From: JAGXTF01 sp044224315
GTDB taxonomy: Bacteria > Bacteroidota > Bacteroidia > NS11-12g > UBA955
DNA: 64,000 nucleotides
Assembly (NCBI GenBank): GCA_044224315.1
Contig: JBGAKR010000005.1
Coordinates: forward strand, 1 to 64,000
Direction of reading: 5' to 3'
The notes under the pieces are model-generated. The model was given only the letters and a program-made list of their open reading frames with translations. It was not told the origin of the DNA and ran no database searches. How positions within the stretch are numbered: position 1 is the stretch's first letter; each line of letters opens with the position of its first letter. Shown one piece after another: positions 14,804-24,135 of this stretch. The translations under genes and the position numbers were made by a program.

Positions 14804-15355
14804 GTGACAGCAATTCAAGAAATCATAGCGAAATGCAAGGCCGGGGACAGGCTCGCCCAGCAGCAACTCTTCAAGCTTACAGGCCCGAAGATGCTGGCTT
14901 TCTGTCGTCGCTACTGCAAAACCGAGGACGATGCTCACGATGCGTTGCAGGAAGGATTTATCAAAGTGTTTAACAGTTTGGATAAATATCGCGGTGACAG
15001 TGCTCCGGAAACCTGGATGAGCCGTATTTTTATCAATACCGCCATAGACCAATACAAAAAAGGGCACTCTTACTCTAATATGTTCGACAGCCTGCCCGAG
15101 CAGATTGATGCCGAGGAAGAAGTGTATGATGAAGACAATTTCCCCTGCAAAGCCTCTGATATCCTTAAAATCATGGATACCATGCCCGAAGGATACCGCG
15201 TAATTTTTAACTTGTACTGTCTGGAGGGATTTACCCATAAACAAATTGGCGATACCCTGAACATCAGCGAAGGAACCAGTAAAAGCCAGTATGCAAGGGC
15301 TAAAAAATTTATATTCGAAGCACTAATCAAAAACAAAACAATCGGTGGCCAATAA
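14804..15355 (+). CDS. ECF-type RNA polymerase sigma factor
   Basis: This is a 183-residue sigma-70 family factor of the extracytoplasmic function kind. Region 2 is seen in residues about 10-85 (FCRRYCKTEDDAHDALQEGFIKVFNSLDKYRG is region 2.2-2.3, and TWMSRIFINTAIDQYKK is 2.4). An acidic linker follows (IDAEEEVYDEDN). Region 4 is at about 125-175, with the helix-turn-helix FTHKQIGDTLNISEGTSKSQYARAKK. The start is GTG 14804; no in-frame ATG precedes region 2. The product directs RNA polymerase to a special promoter set when released from its regulator. The next gene overlaps by 11 bases and encodes the likely membrane-bound anti-sigma partner, followed by two T9SS-secreted proteins that may be its targets. 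Confidence 0.9.
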   Translation: MTAIQEIIAKCKAGDRLAQQQLFKLTGPKMLAFCRRYCKTEDDAHDALQEGFIKVFNSLDKYRGDSAPETWMSRIFINTAIDQYKKGHSYSNMFDSLPEQIDAEEEVYDEDNFPCKASDILKIMDTMPEGYRVIFNLYCLEGFTHKQIGDTLNISEGTSKSQYARAKKFIFEALIKNKTIGGQ

Positions 15356-16859
15356 ATTCGACCATATGGAAGACTCGGTACGCAAAGCCTTTGACGGTTT
15401 TGAATTACCCGTGCGCGACCTTGATTGGTCGGCCATTTCCAATGGTTTGGATGCCGCTGCCCCCACCGAAAAAGGATTTGTGGCCTGGTGGAATAAAAAC
15501 AAAAAACGCAACTGGTTCATATTGGGCTTGTTGTTGCTGCTGATTGGCGGTTCGTTTGTACTGCTTAACCATACCGATACCAAAGAAAAACAAGCCTTGG
15601 TTGGCATTGAAAACCAAAGTGCTACCCATACCCCTGCTCCAAAATCAGGATCAGAAGTTAAAGCACCTGTGCAAACCGAGCAAGCTAAAGGAAACGGAGG
15701 ATCTAGTGCCAGCCAACCCGTTGCCGGCAGCCATGTTTCTAAATCCGAGACAGGTGGCATAAATAATTTGGGAGATGCAGGATCTGTAAAAACAAACAAC
15801 AATGAGGCAACCAAACCTGCTGAAATTAAAGTAAACAATCCTGCTCCATTAAAACCCGCAGCACCGGCTACACCTGCAATTCCTGCTGAACCCGTTTCAC
15901 CAGTAATTCCTGCGCCAATTTCAACCCCCACCAAACCGCAGCAACCAATTGTACCCGCAACCCAAACAGAACCCGTTATCACCCCTGCTGTGGATGCCGA
16001 TATCGACTTTAAATTGAATGTAGCTGCCGGTTTGAAAGCACAAGGTTTGAGTTTAAAGCAAAGCTTGCAGCCAACTTTAAACAAAAATCTGGTTCAAACA
16101 ACCATGCCCCGCAAACTTAACCTTGGATGGGAATGGTATACCAGTCTTCAGGCCAATTTCGACAACACTAAAGCTACTGCTACTGCCGGTGAAGGCATTT
16201 GGAACGGGGTAAAAATGCAAAACAGCCGCCATGGCCAGGGCAATGTGCGTTTTGAAACCGGCCTTACCTATCGCCAGCAAGGCTGGAGTTTGGGCTCTGG
16301 CCTGGGTTTTGAAACCGGTGCATTCTCCTATCGAAAAGACGATACTATTTATGTAAAAGTGGTAACCAAGAGCCTAAAGTATATAACCCTGCAGGGCGAC
16401 AGCTTCTGGCTGGTGATGAAATCTAAGGATTCCATGATCATCATCAAACATCCTCTTGTGCGCCAGTGGATAGAAGTACCCGTGTATTTTACCAAACGCT
16501 TTTACCTGGGCCACAATTTGCGCTTTACCGCTGGTTTTTCTGTTCACCCCGGATTTATGGCGGGTGCACAAGGCAGCATTGCAAACCCATATGCCTATGG
16601 ACAAGAGCTGTATATGGCACCTTATACAAACGGAGATCCAATGTTACAGGCTAAAACCGTTGCCGCCAAGCAATATCTGAACGCGTTCCGCATGGGCAAT
16701 GGCTTGCAACTGGGCGTTGAAAAACAGATGGATGCATTCAATTTCGGGCTGCAGTTTACTACGAGATACTATTATACACCGGTATGGAAAAGCGGTGTAC
16801 CTTTACAGCAGCATACATTTAACTATGGTTTAAACATAAGAATAGGAGTGAAATTCTAA
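15345..16859 (+). CDS. Membrane protein with anti-sigma-like N-terminus and barrel-like C-terminal domain
   Basis: This is a 504-residue protein. Residues 1-50 are cytoplasmic and helical (FDHMEDSVRKAFDGFELP, DLDWSAI), a pattern seen after ECF sigma genes in Bacteroidota. One transmembrane helix follows (about 52-71), then a long Pro/Ala/Thr-rich stretch (about 90-210) fit to span the periplasm. The C-terminal domain (about 240-504) has alternating strands ending in Phe (FNYGLNIRIGVKF), like an outer-membrane barrel. The gene starts at GTG 15345 inside the sigma gene; ATG 15366 is an alternative. Position suggests it holds the sigma factor and senses an envelope signal. Anti-sigma function is inferred from context, not from a known domain. 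Confidence 0.7.
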   Translation: MANKFDHMEDSVRKAFDGFELPVRDLDWSAISNGLDAAAPTEKGFVAWWNKNKKRNWFILGLLLLLIGGSFVLLNHTDTKEKQALVGIENQSATHTPAPKSGSEVKAPVQTEQAKGNGGSSASQPVAGSHVSKSETGGINNLGDAGSVKTNNNEATKPAEIKVNNPAPLKPAAPATPAIPAEPVSPVIPAPISTPTKPQQPIVPATQTEPVITPAVDADIDFKLNVAAGLKAQGLSLKQSLQPTLNKNLVQTTMPRKLNLGWEWYTSLQANFDNTKATATAGEGIWNGVKMQNSRHGQGNVRFETGLTYRQQGWSLGSGLGFETGAFSYRKDDTIYVKVVTKSLKYITLQGDSFWLVMKSKDSMIIIKHPLVRQWIEVPVYFTKRFYLGHNLRFTAGFSVHPGFMAGAQGSIANPYAYGQELYMAPYTNGDPMLQAKTVAAKQYLNAFRMGNGLQLGVEKQMDAFNFGLQFTTRYYYTPVWKSGVPLQQHTFNYGLNIRIGVKF

Positions 16860-19369
16860 TGAGAGGGATAAGATATTACATCATAACAGGAATATGCGCC
16901 ATAGCCGGGCTTGTTGGCAGGCAAGCCCGCGCGCAGGTTCTGGCACCCGAGGATATTCCGTTTACCCAGGATATTGCCTTGTTAAAAAACAAAGCCCAAC
17001 AACTTTGTGCCATACAACTGGTTGCCGATAAAAGCACTTACCGTGTATATTCATTGGCGGTAAAACGCGGCAAAACCTGGCAGCATGATTTTCCATTGAT
17101 TTATCTGGCCAAACAAGACCTTGGTTCGCCTATTGAAATTAAAGATATTGAGTTTGCAGGCAAGAGAATTTATATCTCCGGTAATTTCAAACTATACAAT
17201 TCTACCAAAAACTGCCTCATTTACCTGGATAGAACTTCTACCAGCAATCCATGGAAGGGTGATATTGAATTTAGCAAAGGCAATCTATTGTGCACTGTAA
17301 ACACTGTTACTATTGCCGGTGACTACCTTTACTTAGGAGGTAACTTCAATAAAATCAGTCAAAGTACCGGAAGTTTTGAATGCCCCAATTTGGCACGCAT
17401 TGCTTTGAAAAACTTTGTGCTACAGCGTGTATTACTTAACAAAAACAACGGAACCGACAGTACGGTTAATTCCATTGAATATGATACTACCTCCAAATAT
17501 TTGCTGGTTGGTGGTTTATTCAGAAAAATTGTTGGCCAATCCATCAAAGCCCTTGCAAAGCTTAACCCCGCAGACACCTCACAGGTTTCTGAACTAACCA
17601 CTGCCAAAGCCTTAACCTCAATTTACAAAATGCGTTTTTTTGGAAGCAAAATTTACACTTTTGCCTTCCACCAGGACTCTGGAATCGGGGTTTACATCGT
17701 TGGCGGAACGTTGATAAAAGTAAAGGGCATTCAATCCATCAACACGGTAACCAATTTTTTCCCAAGCAATACCCAGCTATTCTTATATGGAACACTAAAA
17801 CTCACCGGTGCACAGCTAAACTCTCAAGGGTTATTTCTATTTTCTGAAACCAACGGGGCAACGGAAGTTTTAAGGAAATTTTATGTGGTAAATGCGGCTG
17901 AAGGTTATAACAACGACATTTACCTATCGGGCAATTTTAAATCCGTTCAATTTGAGCAAACCCTGGGCCACGTGGTTCCTGAGTTTCAGCGTTTTGTAGG
18001 AAGGGTTTTTGCCGATCTGGATAATAACGGCACATTCAGCAACGGCGACAAGGCTATACCAAACCGCACCATACGTATTAAAACCAATGCAGGCAGTAAC
18101 CTCATTGAATCAGGGCCTGGCGGTTATTTTACATTTACCTACCCACAAATACCCTCTGTTTTTAAAGTATTGATTGAGAATCAAGGGGATTTAAAAAGCG
18201 GATTCGAATTTTTGTTTAAGGGCGATACGATTAAAGAACGCCTGTTTGAATTTCCCCTGAAATTTATAAAAAACAATTACAGCGACTTAACGGTGCGCAT
18301 GACTGCCGCAACTGGCTGGCTTACCCGTAATGATACAAGTGAAATTTACATACTAACTGTAACAAACAAAGGTTTATTGGATGTAAACGTTCCCTCATTG
18401 AATCTGAATTTTGACAAGGTACAGGATATAAAAACATTTCCGGCCCACACTATAACCAATGCCAATAGCATTAGCTGGAGCAACCAAGCCATACCTTCCG
18501 GTGGAGAACAATCCTATATGATTAAACTTACCGTGCCATCCAAAAATTATGCGGCGGGCCAAACAGTTCAATTCAATACCACCATGCCCGGATTGATAGA
18601 CGACAACCCAACCAACAATTCAGATACCCTGCAACAAACCGTTACAAAGGGTATAAATGCCTTCTTAAAATCTCAAAACCCGGCACCGGTTGGCAGTGAT
18701 ACGTTTGCATGGCTGGCTCCTGCCAGTGGCAAAGTGGATTATACCATCCGCTTTTCTAACTTTGGTACTGACACTGTAAATACGGTAGTAGTAAAAGACA
18801 CCATTTCTACACCCGACTATGTAACCTACATTCAGGAAACCGGCGCCAGTAATAGTTTTACACGCCAGGTATACACCACACCTACCCTGCCCGACAAGGT
18901 AATTGTTGTATATACCTTCCCAAACATAAAACTGCCCCCCAACCCATCGGGTAATACCGAAATTTCAAGCGCTAGTGGATTTATTGCATTCAGGGTTGGA
19001 TTTAGTCCTGCGCAAATTCCTGCCGGAGCCAGCATTCGCAATCGCGCCTCGGTTTATATGGATGTAGATGCACCTGTAATGACCAATACAGTAGTTGCCA
19101 AAACACCCACCAGCGGTATTCACCAGTTTCATACATCCCAAAAAACTGTGGTATACCCCAATCCTTGCACCGATCACATAATGTTTGTAAACGAAGTAAT
19201 CGGTGCTAATATTATGCTTTACGGCCTGGATGGCAAACTGCTATTAAATGAGAAAATTGCATCTAACAGCATGGATATCAGAAAACTAAATCTGTCACCC
19301 GGATCCTACATGTATTGTATAAATGCAGAGGCTAAAAATATTTTCACCGGAATTTTAATAAAAAACTAA
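16859..19369 (+). CDS. Large T9SS-secreted adhesin-like protein
   Basis: This is an 836-residue exported protein. The signal peptide (ending RQARAQ) is followed by a beta-propeller-like region with repeated YLYLGGNF / IYISGNFK motifs (about 60-370). An SdrD B-like / DUF11-like stalk begins GRVFADLDNNGTFSNGDKA near residue 380, with later domains showing NNSDTLQQTV and LVVKDT-type repeats. A T9SS type A sorting domain covers about 760-836 (VVYPNPCTD, then LNLSPGSYMYCI...). The start codon overlaps the previous stop (TAATG), so it is translationally coupled to the regulator gene. Likely a surface or extracellular adhesin-like product; ligand unknown. Confidence 0.82.
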   Translation: MRGIRYYIITGICAIAGLVGRQARAQVLAPEDIPFTQDIALLKNKAQQLCAIQLVADKSTYRVYSLAVKRGKTWQHDFPLIYLAKQDLGSPIEIKDIEFAGKRIYISGNFKLYNSTKNCLIYLDRTSTSNPWKGDIEFSKGNLLCTVNTVTIAGDYLYLGGNFNKISQSTGSFECPNLARIALKNFVLQRVLLNKNNGTDSTVNSIEYDTTSKYLLVGGLFRKIVGQSIKALAKLNPADTSQVSELTTAKALTSIYKMRFFGSKIYTFAFHQDSGIGVYIVGGTLIKVKGIQSINTVTNFFPSNTQLFLYGTLKLTGAQLNSQGLFLFSETNGATEVLRKFYVVNAAEGYNNDIYLSGNFKSVQFEQTLGHVVPEFQRFVGRVFADLDNNGTFSNGDKAIPNRTIRIKTNAGSNLIESGPGGYFTFTYPQIPSVFKVLIENQGDLKSGFEFLFKGDTIKERLFEFPLKFIKNNYSDLTVRMTAATGWLTRNDTSEIYILTVTNKGLLDVNVPSLNLNFDKVQDIKTFPAHTITNANSISWSNQAIPSGGEQSYMIKLTVPSKNYAAGQTVQFNTTMPGLIDDNPTNNSDTLQQTVTKGINAFLKSQNPAPVGSDTFAWLAPASGKVDYTIRFSNFGTDTVNTVVVKDTISTPDYVTYIQETGASNSFTRQVYTTPTLPDKVIVVYTFPNIKLPPNPSGNTEISSASGFIAFRVGFSPAQIPAGASIRNRASVYMDVDAPVMTNTVVAKTPTSGIHQFHTSQKTVVYPNPCTDHIMFVNEVIGANIMLYGLDGKLLLNEKIASNSMDIRKLNLSPGSYMYCINAEAKNIFTGILIKN

Positions 19370-19433
19370 AATTGGTGCAACCCTAAAAACAAAACTAAGA
19401 CAAACAATACACACACCTAAAGAATTTAAGAAT

Positions 19434-22376
19434 ATGAAAAAACTATACAACCTATTACTGAAAACATTCATGGTGGCAGCCATGGTTTTCGGAAGCCAAA
19501 ATGCCAGTGCAGGATGCAAATCCGTTAGCGGCCTGGATTTTAATTACAGCAACGCCAAGGATTGTAAAACCTATGCTTTTGAGGGTAAGGTTTCAACATC
19601 CGGTTGTTTGGTGTATTCCTGGAATATATACTCGGGCAATACCCTGGTAAAATCCAATGTAGGACGCACATTCAGCTACACTTTTGCCAATAATGGTACC
19701 TACTATACCCGGTTAGCCATAAAAGACACCTGCAACAATTGCGATACCGTAATTTACAAAACGATTACAGTGAATTGTGCAGCGAAATGCAGCTGGGCAG
19801 GAATGGATTTTAATTATTCGGCAAAATGTAAAACCTTTGTATTTGAAGGTAAAAACTTCAATAATGGTTGCCTGAAATACAAATTCCTGTTTTATAACAA
19901 TAGCACCGGCACTTCTACTTACCAGCTTGGCCGGGTTAATACATACACTTTCCCTTCCACTGGCACTTATACTGTAAAAATGAGTGTGGTAGATACCTGC
20001 AAAAACTGCGATACCCTGGTGTATAAAACCATCACTATTGACTGCAACCCCTGCGATTTAAAACCCGATTTCAGCTTTAAAAACGATTGCCGTAAAGTTA
20101 AATTTCTTGCTTCTGGCAATGTTAGCGGTGCTACCTATTACTGGTACTTTGGCGATGCCAGCACCGGATCAGGCAAAGACCCCAGCCATACTTATGTAAA
20201 AGACGGAGTATACAAAGTTTGCCTGCTTATGGTATGGAAAGATGCCAATACCGGCGAAACATGCAAAAAAGAAGTGTGCAAAGAAGTAAAAGTACAATGT
20301 GGTAAACCTTGCGAAATCAAAGGCGACTACCAATTTTATACAAGCGGTGGTACTGTTAAATTCTTTGGAAGCAGCAACACCGGTGTTTACTATACCTGGG
20401 ATTTTGGCGACGGTACAACTGGCTCGGGTAAAGATATAGTACACACCTACAAAAAACCTGGTACTTACAATGTTTGCGTAACTATCACTGATAAAACCCG
20501 CAAATGCTCTGTAAAAATCTGCAAAAAAGTAGTAATCGAAGAGCCTTGCCGTTTGAAAGCTGATTTTACCTGGGCTAAAACCAGCACAGGTGCCATCAAA
20601 TTCAAAGCTATTAGCAGCGGTGGATACTATTATGAGTGGAGTTTTGGCGACGGAACCTATGGTTCTGGCGTAGATCCTTCTCACACTTTCAAACCCGGCA
20701 CCTACAACGTATGTGTTACCGTATATTCTAAAGATAAAAAATGCAAAGTTAAAATTTGCAAAACTGTTGTAATCGCAGCCGAAAAATGCAATTGGGCCAA
20801 ACAGGGTGCTGGTTTCAGCTACAGCCTGAACTGTCCTAAACTCACATTGGAAGCTAAAAACCTGGGTAGCGAGTGCATCAAATATGGCTGGGGCATTACC
20901 CCAGTTGGAACCAACCAAACCACTACATTCTATGGCCGTGTGCAAACCATTACTTTCAGCAGCAACGGAACATTTAATGTTTGCCTGAAAATGTATGACA
21001 GTTGCCGCAAATGCGACACTGTAATTTGCAAAACCATTGAAGTAAAATGCCCTGAAAAATGCAACTGGGCTGCAAATAAGCCTAGTTTCTATGTTTGGGA
21101 CAGCTGCAAATATTTGGCAGGTTACATAGGCTTCAACAGCAATATCAGTGGTTGCTTTAAATATACCTGGAAAATCAATGGCACTGCAGTTTCTCACGAT
21201 CGTTACCTGAAGTCTTTTGGAATTACCAAAAATGGAACCTATGAAATATGCGTAACCGTAGTAGATACCTGCCATGGTTGCGATACTACCTTCTGCGGAA
21301 CCCGCACCATTAATTGTTTCAGCGATCGCAAATGCAACTGGAAAGCCAAATATCCAAACTTTACAACCTTCAGTATAGGCAGCAAATGCTTGTCTATCGA
21401 GGCTGGCTTAAATACCAGCAGCGCAGGTTGCATTCGCCATTACTACTCATTGGCTGGCTCTCCGGCCGGTTACGATGGCAAAACCTACCATAGCTGGACT
21501 GTAGGAAAAGCCGGTACCTATGTGGTTTGTCTAAAACTGGTTGATACCTGCACAGGCTGCGATACCACAATCTGCCGCGAAGTAACCGTAGCCAGTTGCT
21601 GCAACTTCTCCGGCACTGACTTTACCATTACCAATAACGCCAGCAAGTGCATGTACACCTTTACTGGCAGTGCCAGCAACAATGGCTGCCTTAAATACAA
21701 CTATACAATTTCTAACAATGGTGGCAGCTCATACACCAACCTTGGCAACGGACGTGTAATTGATTACCAGATGAAAGCCAACGGCACTTATAGTGTATGC
21801 CTGAAAGTGACTGACACTTGCAAAAAATGTGATACCACCATTTGCAAAACCTTTAAAGTAGATTGCGCTTGCTCTGCCAAAGCCAGCTTTACTGTAGACA
21901 GCATTACAACTGCAGGTATAGCTTATATTAAAAATACCAGTACAGGTGCATCTTACTACAGTTGGGATTTTGGTGACAGCAGCAGCAGCACCAGCTCAGC
22001 ACCTGGCAAACACGCCTACAATGCTTCGGGCGGATACACCATTTGTCTTACAGTATGGGATGCCAACAAAACCTGCAGCACCAAATACTGTGTAACCATT
22101 AAAGTGGTAAAAACCCGCAATGCCGCATCAACAGAAAATATTAAAGTAACCGTACCTGTAAATATCTATCCCAACCCTGCTTCTGGCAACTTCACCATCA
22201 CTACAATGGGAAGCGCTAACTATCAGGTATTGGATATGCAGGGTAGAGTTATTACATCCGGCAGCCTGATAAACAGCACCCAGATTAACGCGGCCACCTG
22301 GATGGATGGTGTTTACCTGGTGCGCATCACTACACCCGAAGGAACTGGAACTACAAGGGTAGTTGTCCAAAAATAA
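19434..22376 (+). CDS. Giant Cys-rich PKD-repeat protein secreted by T9SS
   Basis: This 980-residue exported protein has a signal peptide ending ASAG, ten beta-sandwich modules of 80-95 residues, and a T9SS sorting domain (about 899-980, INIYPNPASGNF). Modules 3, 4, 5 and 10 (from about 204, 291, 370 and 811) are PKD domains with WDFGDG-type motifs. Modules 1, 2, 6, 7, 8 and 9 (from about 27, 117, 450, 538, 629 and 721) are a related Cys-rich form with the repeated ending DTCxxCDTxxxKTxxxxC. The even Cys pattern suggests each is tied by disulfides. Codon use is repetitive, which opens a false 368-codon frame on the opposite strand. It lies 65 bases after the other T9SS protein and is probably in the same operon; a terminator follows. 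Likely a cell-surface stalk, adhesin or matrix protein. Confidence 0.88.
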   Translation: MKKLYNLLLKTFMVAAMVFGSQNASAGCKSVSGLDFNYSNAKDCKTYAFEGKVSTSGCLVYSWNIYSGNTLVKSNVGRTFSYTFANNGTYYTRLAIKDTCNNCDTVIYKTITVNCAAKCSWAGMDFNYSAKCKTFVFEGKNFNNGCLKYKFLFYNNSTGTSTYQLGRVNTYTFPSTGTYTVKMSVVDTCKNCDTLVYKTITIDCNPCDLKPDFSFKNDCRKVKFLASGNVSGATYYWYFGDASTGSGKDPSHTYVKDGVYKVCLLMVWKDANTGETCKKEVCKEVKVQCGKPCEIKGDYQFYTSGGTVKFFGSSNTGVYYTWDFGDGTTGSGKDIVHTYKKPGTYNVCVTITDKTRKCSVKICKKVVIEEPCRLKADFTWAKTSTGAIKFKAISSGGYYYEWSFGDGTYGSGVDPSHTFKPGTYNVCVTVYSKDKKCKVKICKTVVIAAEKCNWAKQGAGFSYSLNCPKLTLEAKNLGSECIKYGWGITPVGTNQTTTFYGRVQTITFSSNGTFNVCLKMYDSCRKCDTVICKTIEVKCPEKCNWAANKPSFYVWDSCKYLAGYIGFNSNISGCFKYTWKINGTAVSHDRYLKSFGITKNGTYEICVTVVDTCHGCDTTFCGTRTINCFSDRKCNWKAKYPNFTTFSIGSKCLSIEAGLNTSSAGCIRHYYSLAGSPAGYDGKTYHSWTVGKAGTYVVCLKLVDTCTGCDTTICREVTVASCCNFSGTDFTITNNASKCMYTFTGSASNNGCLKYNYTISNNGGSSYTNLGNGRVIDYQMKANGTYSVCLKVTDTCKKCDTTICKTFKVDCACSAKASFTVDSITTAGIAYIKNTSTGASYYSWDFGDSSSSTSSAPGKHAYNASGGYTICLTVWDANKTCSTKYCVTIKVVKTRNAASTENIKVTVPVNIYPNPASGNFTITTMGSANYQVLDMQGRVITSGSLINSTQINAATWMDGVYLVRITTPEGTGTTRVVVQK

Positions 22377-22413
22377 TCAACCGGTAATTCCGGTTTTATA
22401 CTCCTAATTTCTG

Positions 22414-22442
22414 AAAGGCCGTTCTCCTGAACGGCCTTTTTT
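22414..22442 (+). terminator. Intrinsic terminator after the PKD protein
   Basis: Nine-base stem AAGGCCGTT / AACGGCCTT (22415-22423 and 22430-22438) with loop CTCCTG, followed by a T run. It ends the sigma factor-secreted protein operon. Confidence 0.9.
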
Positions 22443-22507
22443 ATTGCATACCTAAGCCTGTTGCCTTCAAATTGGAACATAAATCACGCGAAAAGCTGCA
22501 TTTTTGC

Positions 22508-22517
22508 TATACCTTTG
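22508..22517 (+). promoter_or_regulatory. Bacteroidota -7 element (TATACCTTTG) of the stress-protein gene
   Basis: TATACCTTTG contains TAccTTTG, the -7 consensus, with ATG 22537 starting 20 bases later. Transcription would begin after the upstream in-frame ATG at 22504, so this element decides the start codon of the gene. Confidence 0.65.
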
Positions 22518-22536
22518 TACCGTAAATCAAAGATTT

Positions 22537-23406
22537 ATGCAACGCCAAACTAATAATTTTATACTTGTGCCAACCGACTTTTCGGAAGTGGCCAACAACG
22601 CGGTAAACCACGCAATTACCGTAGCAAAAGCTTACAAAAACGGAATCACCCTATTGAGCATTGTGGAAGAGAGCTTTCTATCCGGCCTTTTCTCTTCATC
22701 TCAAAGCGATTTGGTGAAAGAAGCAATTGAAACCCGTCTGCAAAAACAGGCCGAAGACATTCGCAACATGCACAAGTTGGAGGTAAATACCCGCATCGAA
22801 TCTGGCAGAGTTTATAAAAAAATCAGCGAAATAGCCAACGAAAACCAATACGATTCTATCATCATGGGAAGCCATGGTGCCAGCGGCTTGGAGCAAGTAA
22901 TCGGCAGCAATGCATCTCGCACCATTCAGTATGCAACCGTGCCTGTGGTTGTAGTAAAAAGCCAGCCTGTGCGCGAAGGGTATAAAAAAATTGTAATGCC
23001 CATGGACTTGAGTATCGAAAGCCGTCAAAAAGTAGAGTGGGGAAAACACCTTGCCAAACAATTTGATTCTGAAATCCATATTGTGTACACCAGCAGCAGC
23101 GATGAGTTTACCCAAAACCGCATTAATGCCACTATAAAACACGTGGAATACGAATTGGCCAGCGCCAATGTGAAGTTTGTAACTTCAGAAATTGAAGACA
23201 AAATGCTCGAAAATTTTGCCACTGAAGTACTTACTTATGCCGACAATATGAAAGCCGACCTGATTTTGGCAATGACCCATACCGAAAAAGGCATTACCGA
23301 CCTGATGATTGGCACACTTACCCAGCAATTGGTAAATCGCAGCGAAAACATACCAGTGATGTGCATACACCCGCACGAAACCGGCTACAATTACGATTAT
23401 CAATAA
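22537..23406 (+). CDS. Tandem universal stress protein (two UspA domains)
   Basis: This is a 289-residue cytoplasmic protein of two UspA domains. Domain 1 (about 6-145) begins NFILVPTDFSEVANNAVNHA and has the nucleotide-loop segment SIIMGSHGASGLEQVIGSNASRTI, close to the G-2x-G-9x-G(S/T) pattern of ATP-binding Usp proteins. Domain 2 (about 150-280) begins KKIVMPMDLSIESRQ and ends LILAMTHTEKGITDLMIGTLTQQLVNRSENIPVMCI, where the loop is degenerate. Such proteins help survival under starvation or other stress. The start is ATG 22537; the ATG at 22504 lies upstream of the -7 element. It stands alone between two terminators. Confidence 0.9.
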   Translation: MQRQTNNFILVPTDFSEVANNAVNHAITVAKAYKNGITLLSIVEESFLSGLFSSSQSDLVKEAIETRLQKQAEDIRNMHKLEVNTRIESGRVYKKISEIANENQYDSIIMGSHGASGLEQVIGSNASRTIQYATVPVVVVKSQPVREGYKKIVMPMDLSIESRQKVEWGKHLAKQFDSEIHIVYTSSSDEFTQNRINATIKHVEYELASANVKFVTSEIEDKMLENFATEVLTYADNMKADLILAMTHTEKGITDLMIGTLTQQLVNRSENIPVMCIHPHETGYNYDYQ

Positions 23407-23422
23407 AAAAAATTATGCATAT

Positions 23423-23455
23423 AAATCCTCCCGCAAAACGGGGGGATTTTTTTTT
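23423..23455. terminator. Terminator between convergent genes
   Basis: Eleven-base stem (23423-23433 and 23439-23449, one G-T pair) with loop CAAAA and a T run to 23455. It serves the stress-protein gene on the plus strand. The AT-flanked stem may also stop the convergent minus-strand gene. Confidence 0.85.
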
Positions 23456-23468
23456 GCCTTATACCGTG

Positions 23469-24089
23469 CTACGATTCGTTGTTACGCACAAAGCGCGGCA
23501 AACTAAGTTGATACTTTACTGCCACATATCGGATAATAAAAATCATACCGAATGAGGTAAGAAAAGCCACCGTTTTTTCTACCTGTAAATACTCAAGTCC
23601 AAGATATACCAAAGCCCCAGCCAAACAGGCAGTTGCATAGATTTCCTTTTTAAAAATAATGGGTTCTTCGTTACTCAAAACATCGCGTAAAATACCCCCC
23701 ATTACTGCAGAAAACATGCCCAGTATTGCTGCTACAGGTGGCGCTACTCCCAAAGCCAGGGCCTTTTGGGTACCAATAATGGTAAACATGGCAATACCCA
23801 AAGAATCGAATACAAAAAATATCTTTTTCCAGTTTTTTAATTTGTGATAAAACAAGGCTGTAATAATTAAACCGGCCAGCACAGCATAGATAAAATTCAC
23901 ATCACGCACCCAGCCCAGGGGGTAAGAACCAAGCAAAATATCGCGCATGCTTCCGCCACCCGTAGCTGTAACAAAACTAATGAATGTAGCGCCAAACCAA
24001 TCTGGCGTTGAACGGTGGTTGGCTACCAAAGCACCCGAGGCCGCAAAAAAGGCTGTACCAAGAATCTCTAAGATATATTGCACCTGCAT
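23469..24089 (-). CDS. TRIC-type (UPF0126/YicG-like) membrane channel protein
   Basis: This is a 206-residue integral membrane protein of about seven helices made of two homologous halves (PF03458). The hallmark glycine-rich motifs are present: FVTATGGGSMRDILLG in the first half and MFSAVMGGILRDVLSNEEP in the second. Bacterial members form trimeric monovalent-cation (TRIC) channels or have been linked to glycine transport. I use ATG 24089 (MQVQYILEILG); an ATG at 24116 would add nine residues (MHSCLYFAC) before the first helix. It is convergent with the stress-protein gene and follows the TonB receptor on the same strand with 46 bases between. Confidence 0.85.
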   Translation of the reverse strand: MQVQYILEILGTAFFAASGALVANHRSTPDWFGATFISFVTATGGGSMRDILLGSYPLGWVRDVNFIYAVLAGLIITALFYHKLKNWKKIFFVFDSLGIAMFTIIGTQKALALGVAPPVAAILGMFSAVMGGILRDVLSNEEPIIFKKEIYATACLAGALVYLGLEYLQVEKTVAFLTSFGMIFIIRYVAVKYQLSLPRFVRNNES

Positions 24090-24135
24090 GCATGCAAAGT
24101 AAAGGCATGAATGCAAATTGCCTGTAGCCCTTCGA

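Noticed and set aside
15323..16084. 253-codon minus-strand frame
   Set aside because: Antisense to the Pro/Ala-rich linker of the sigma-factor partner; it merely reflects that bias.
20169..21275. 368-codon open frame on the minus strand
   Set aside because: It is antisense to the PKD protein and its composition mirrors the repeated codons of that gene; no domain or signal is seen.
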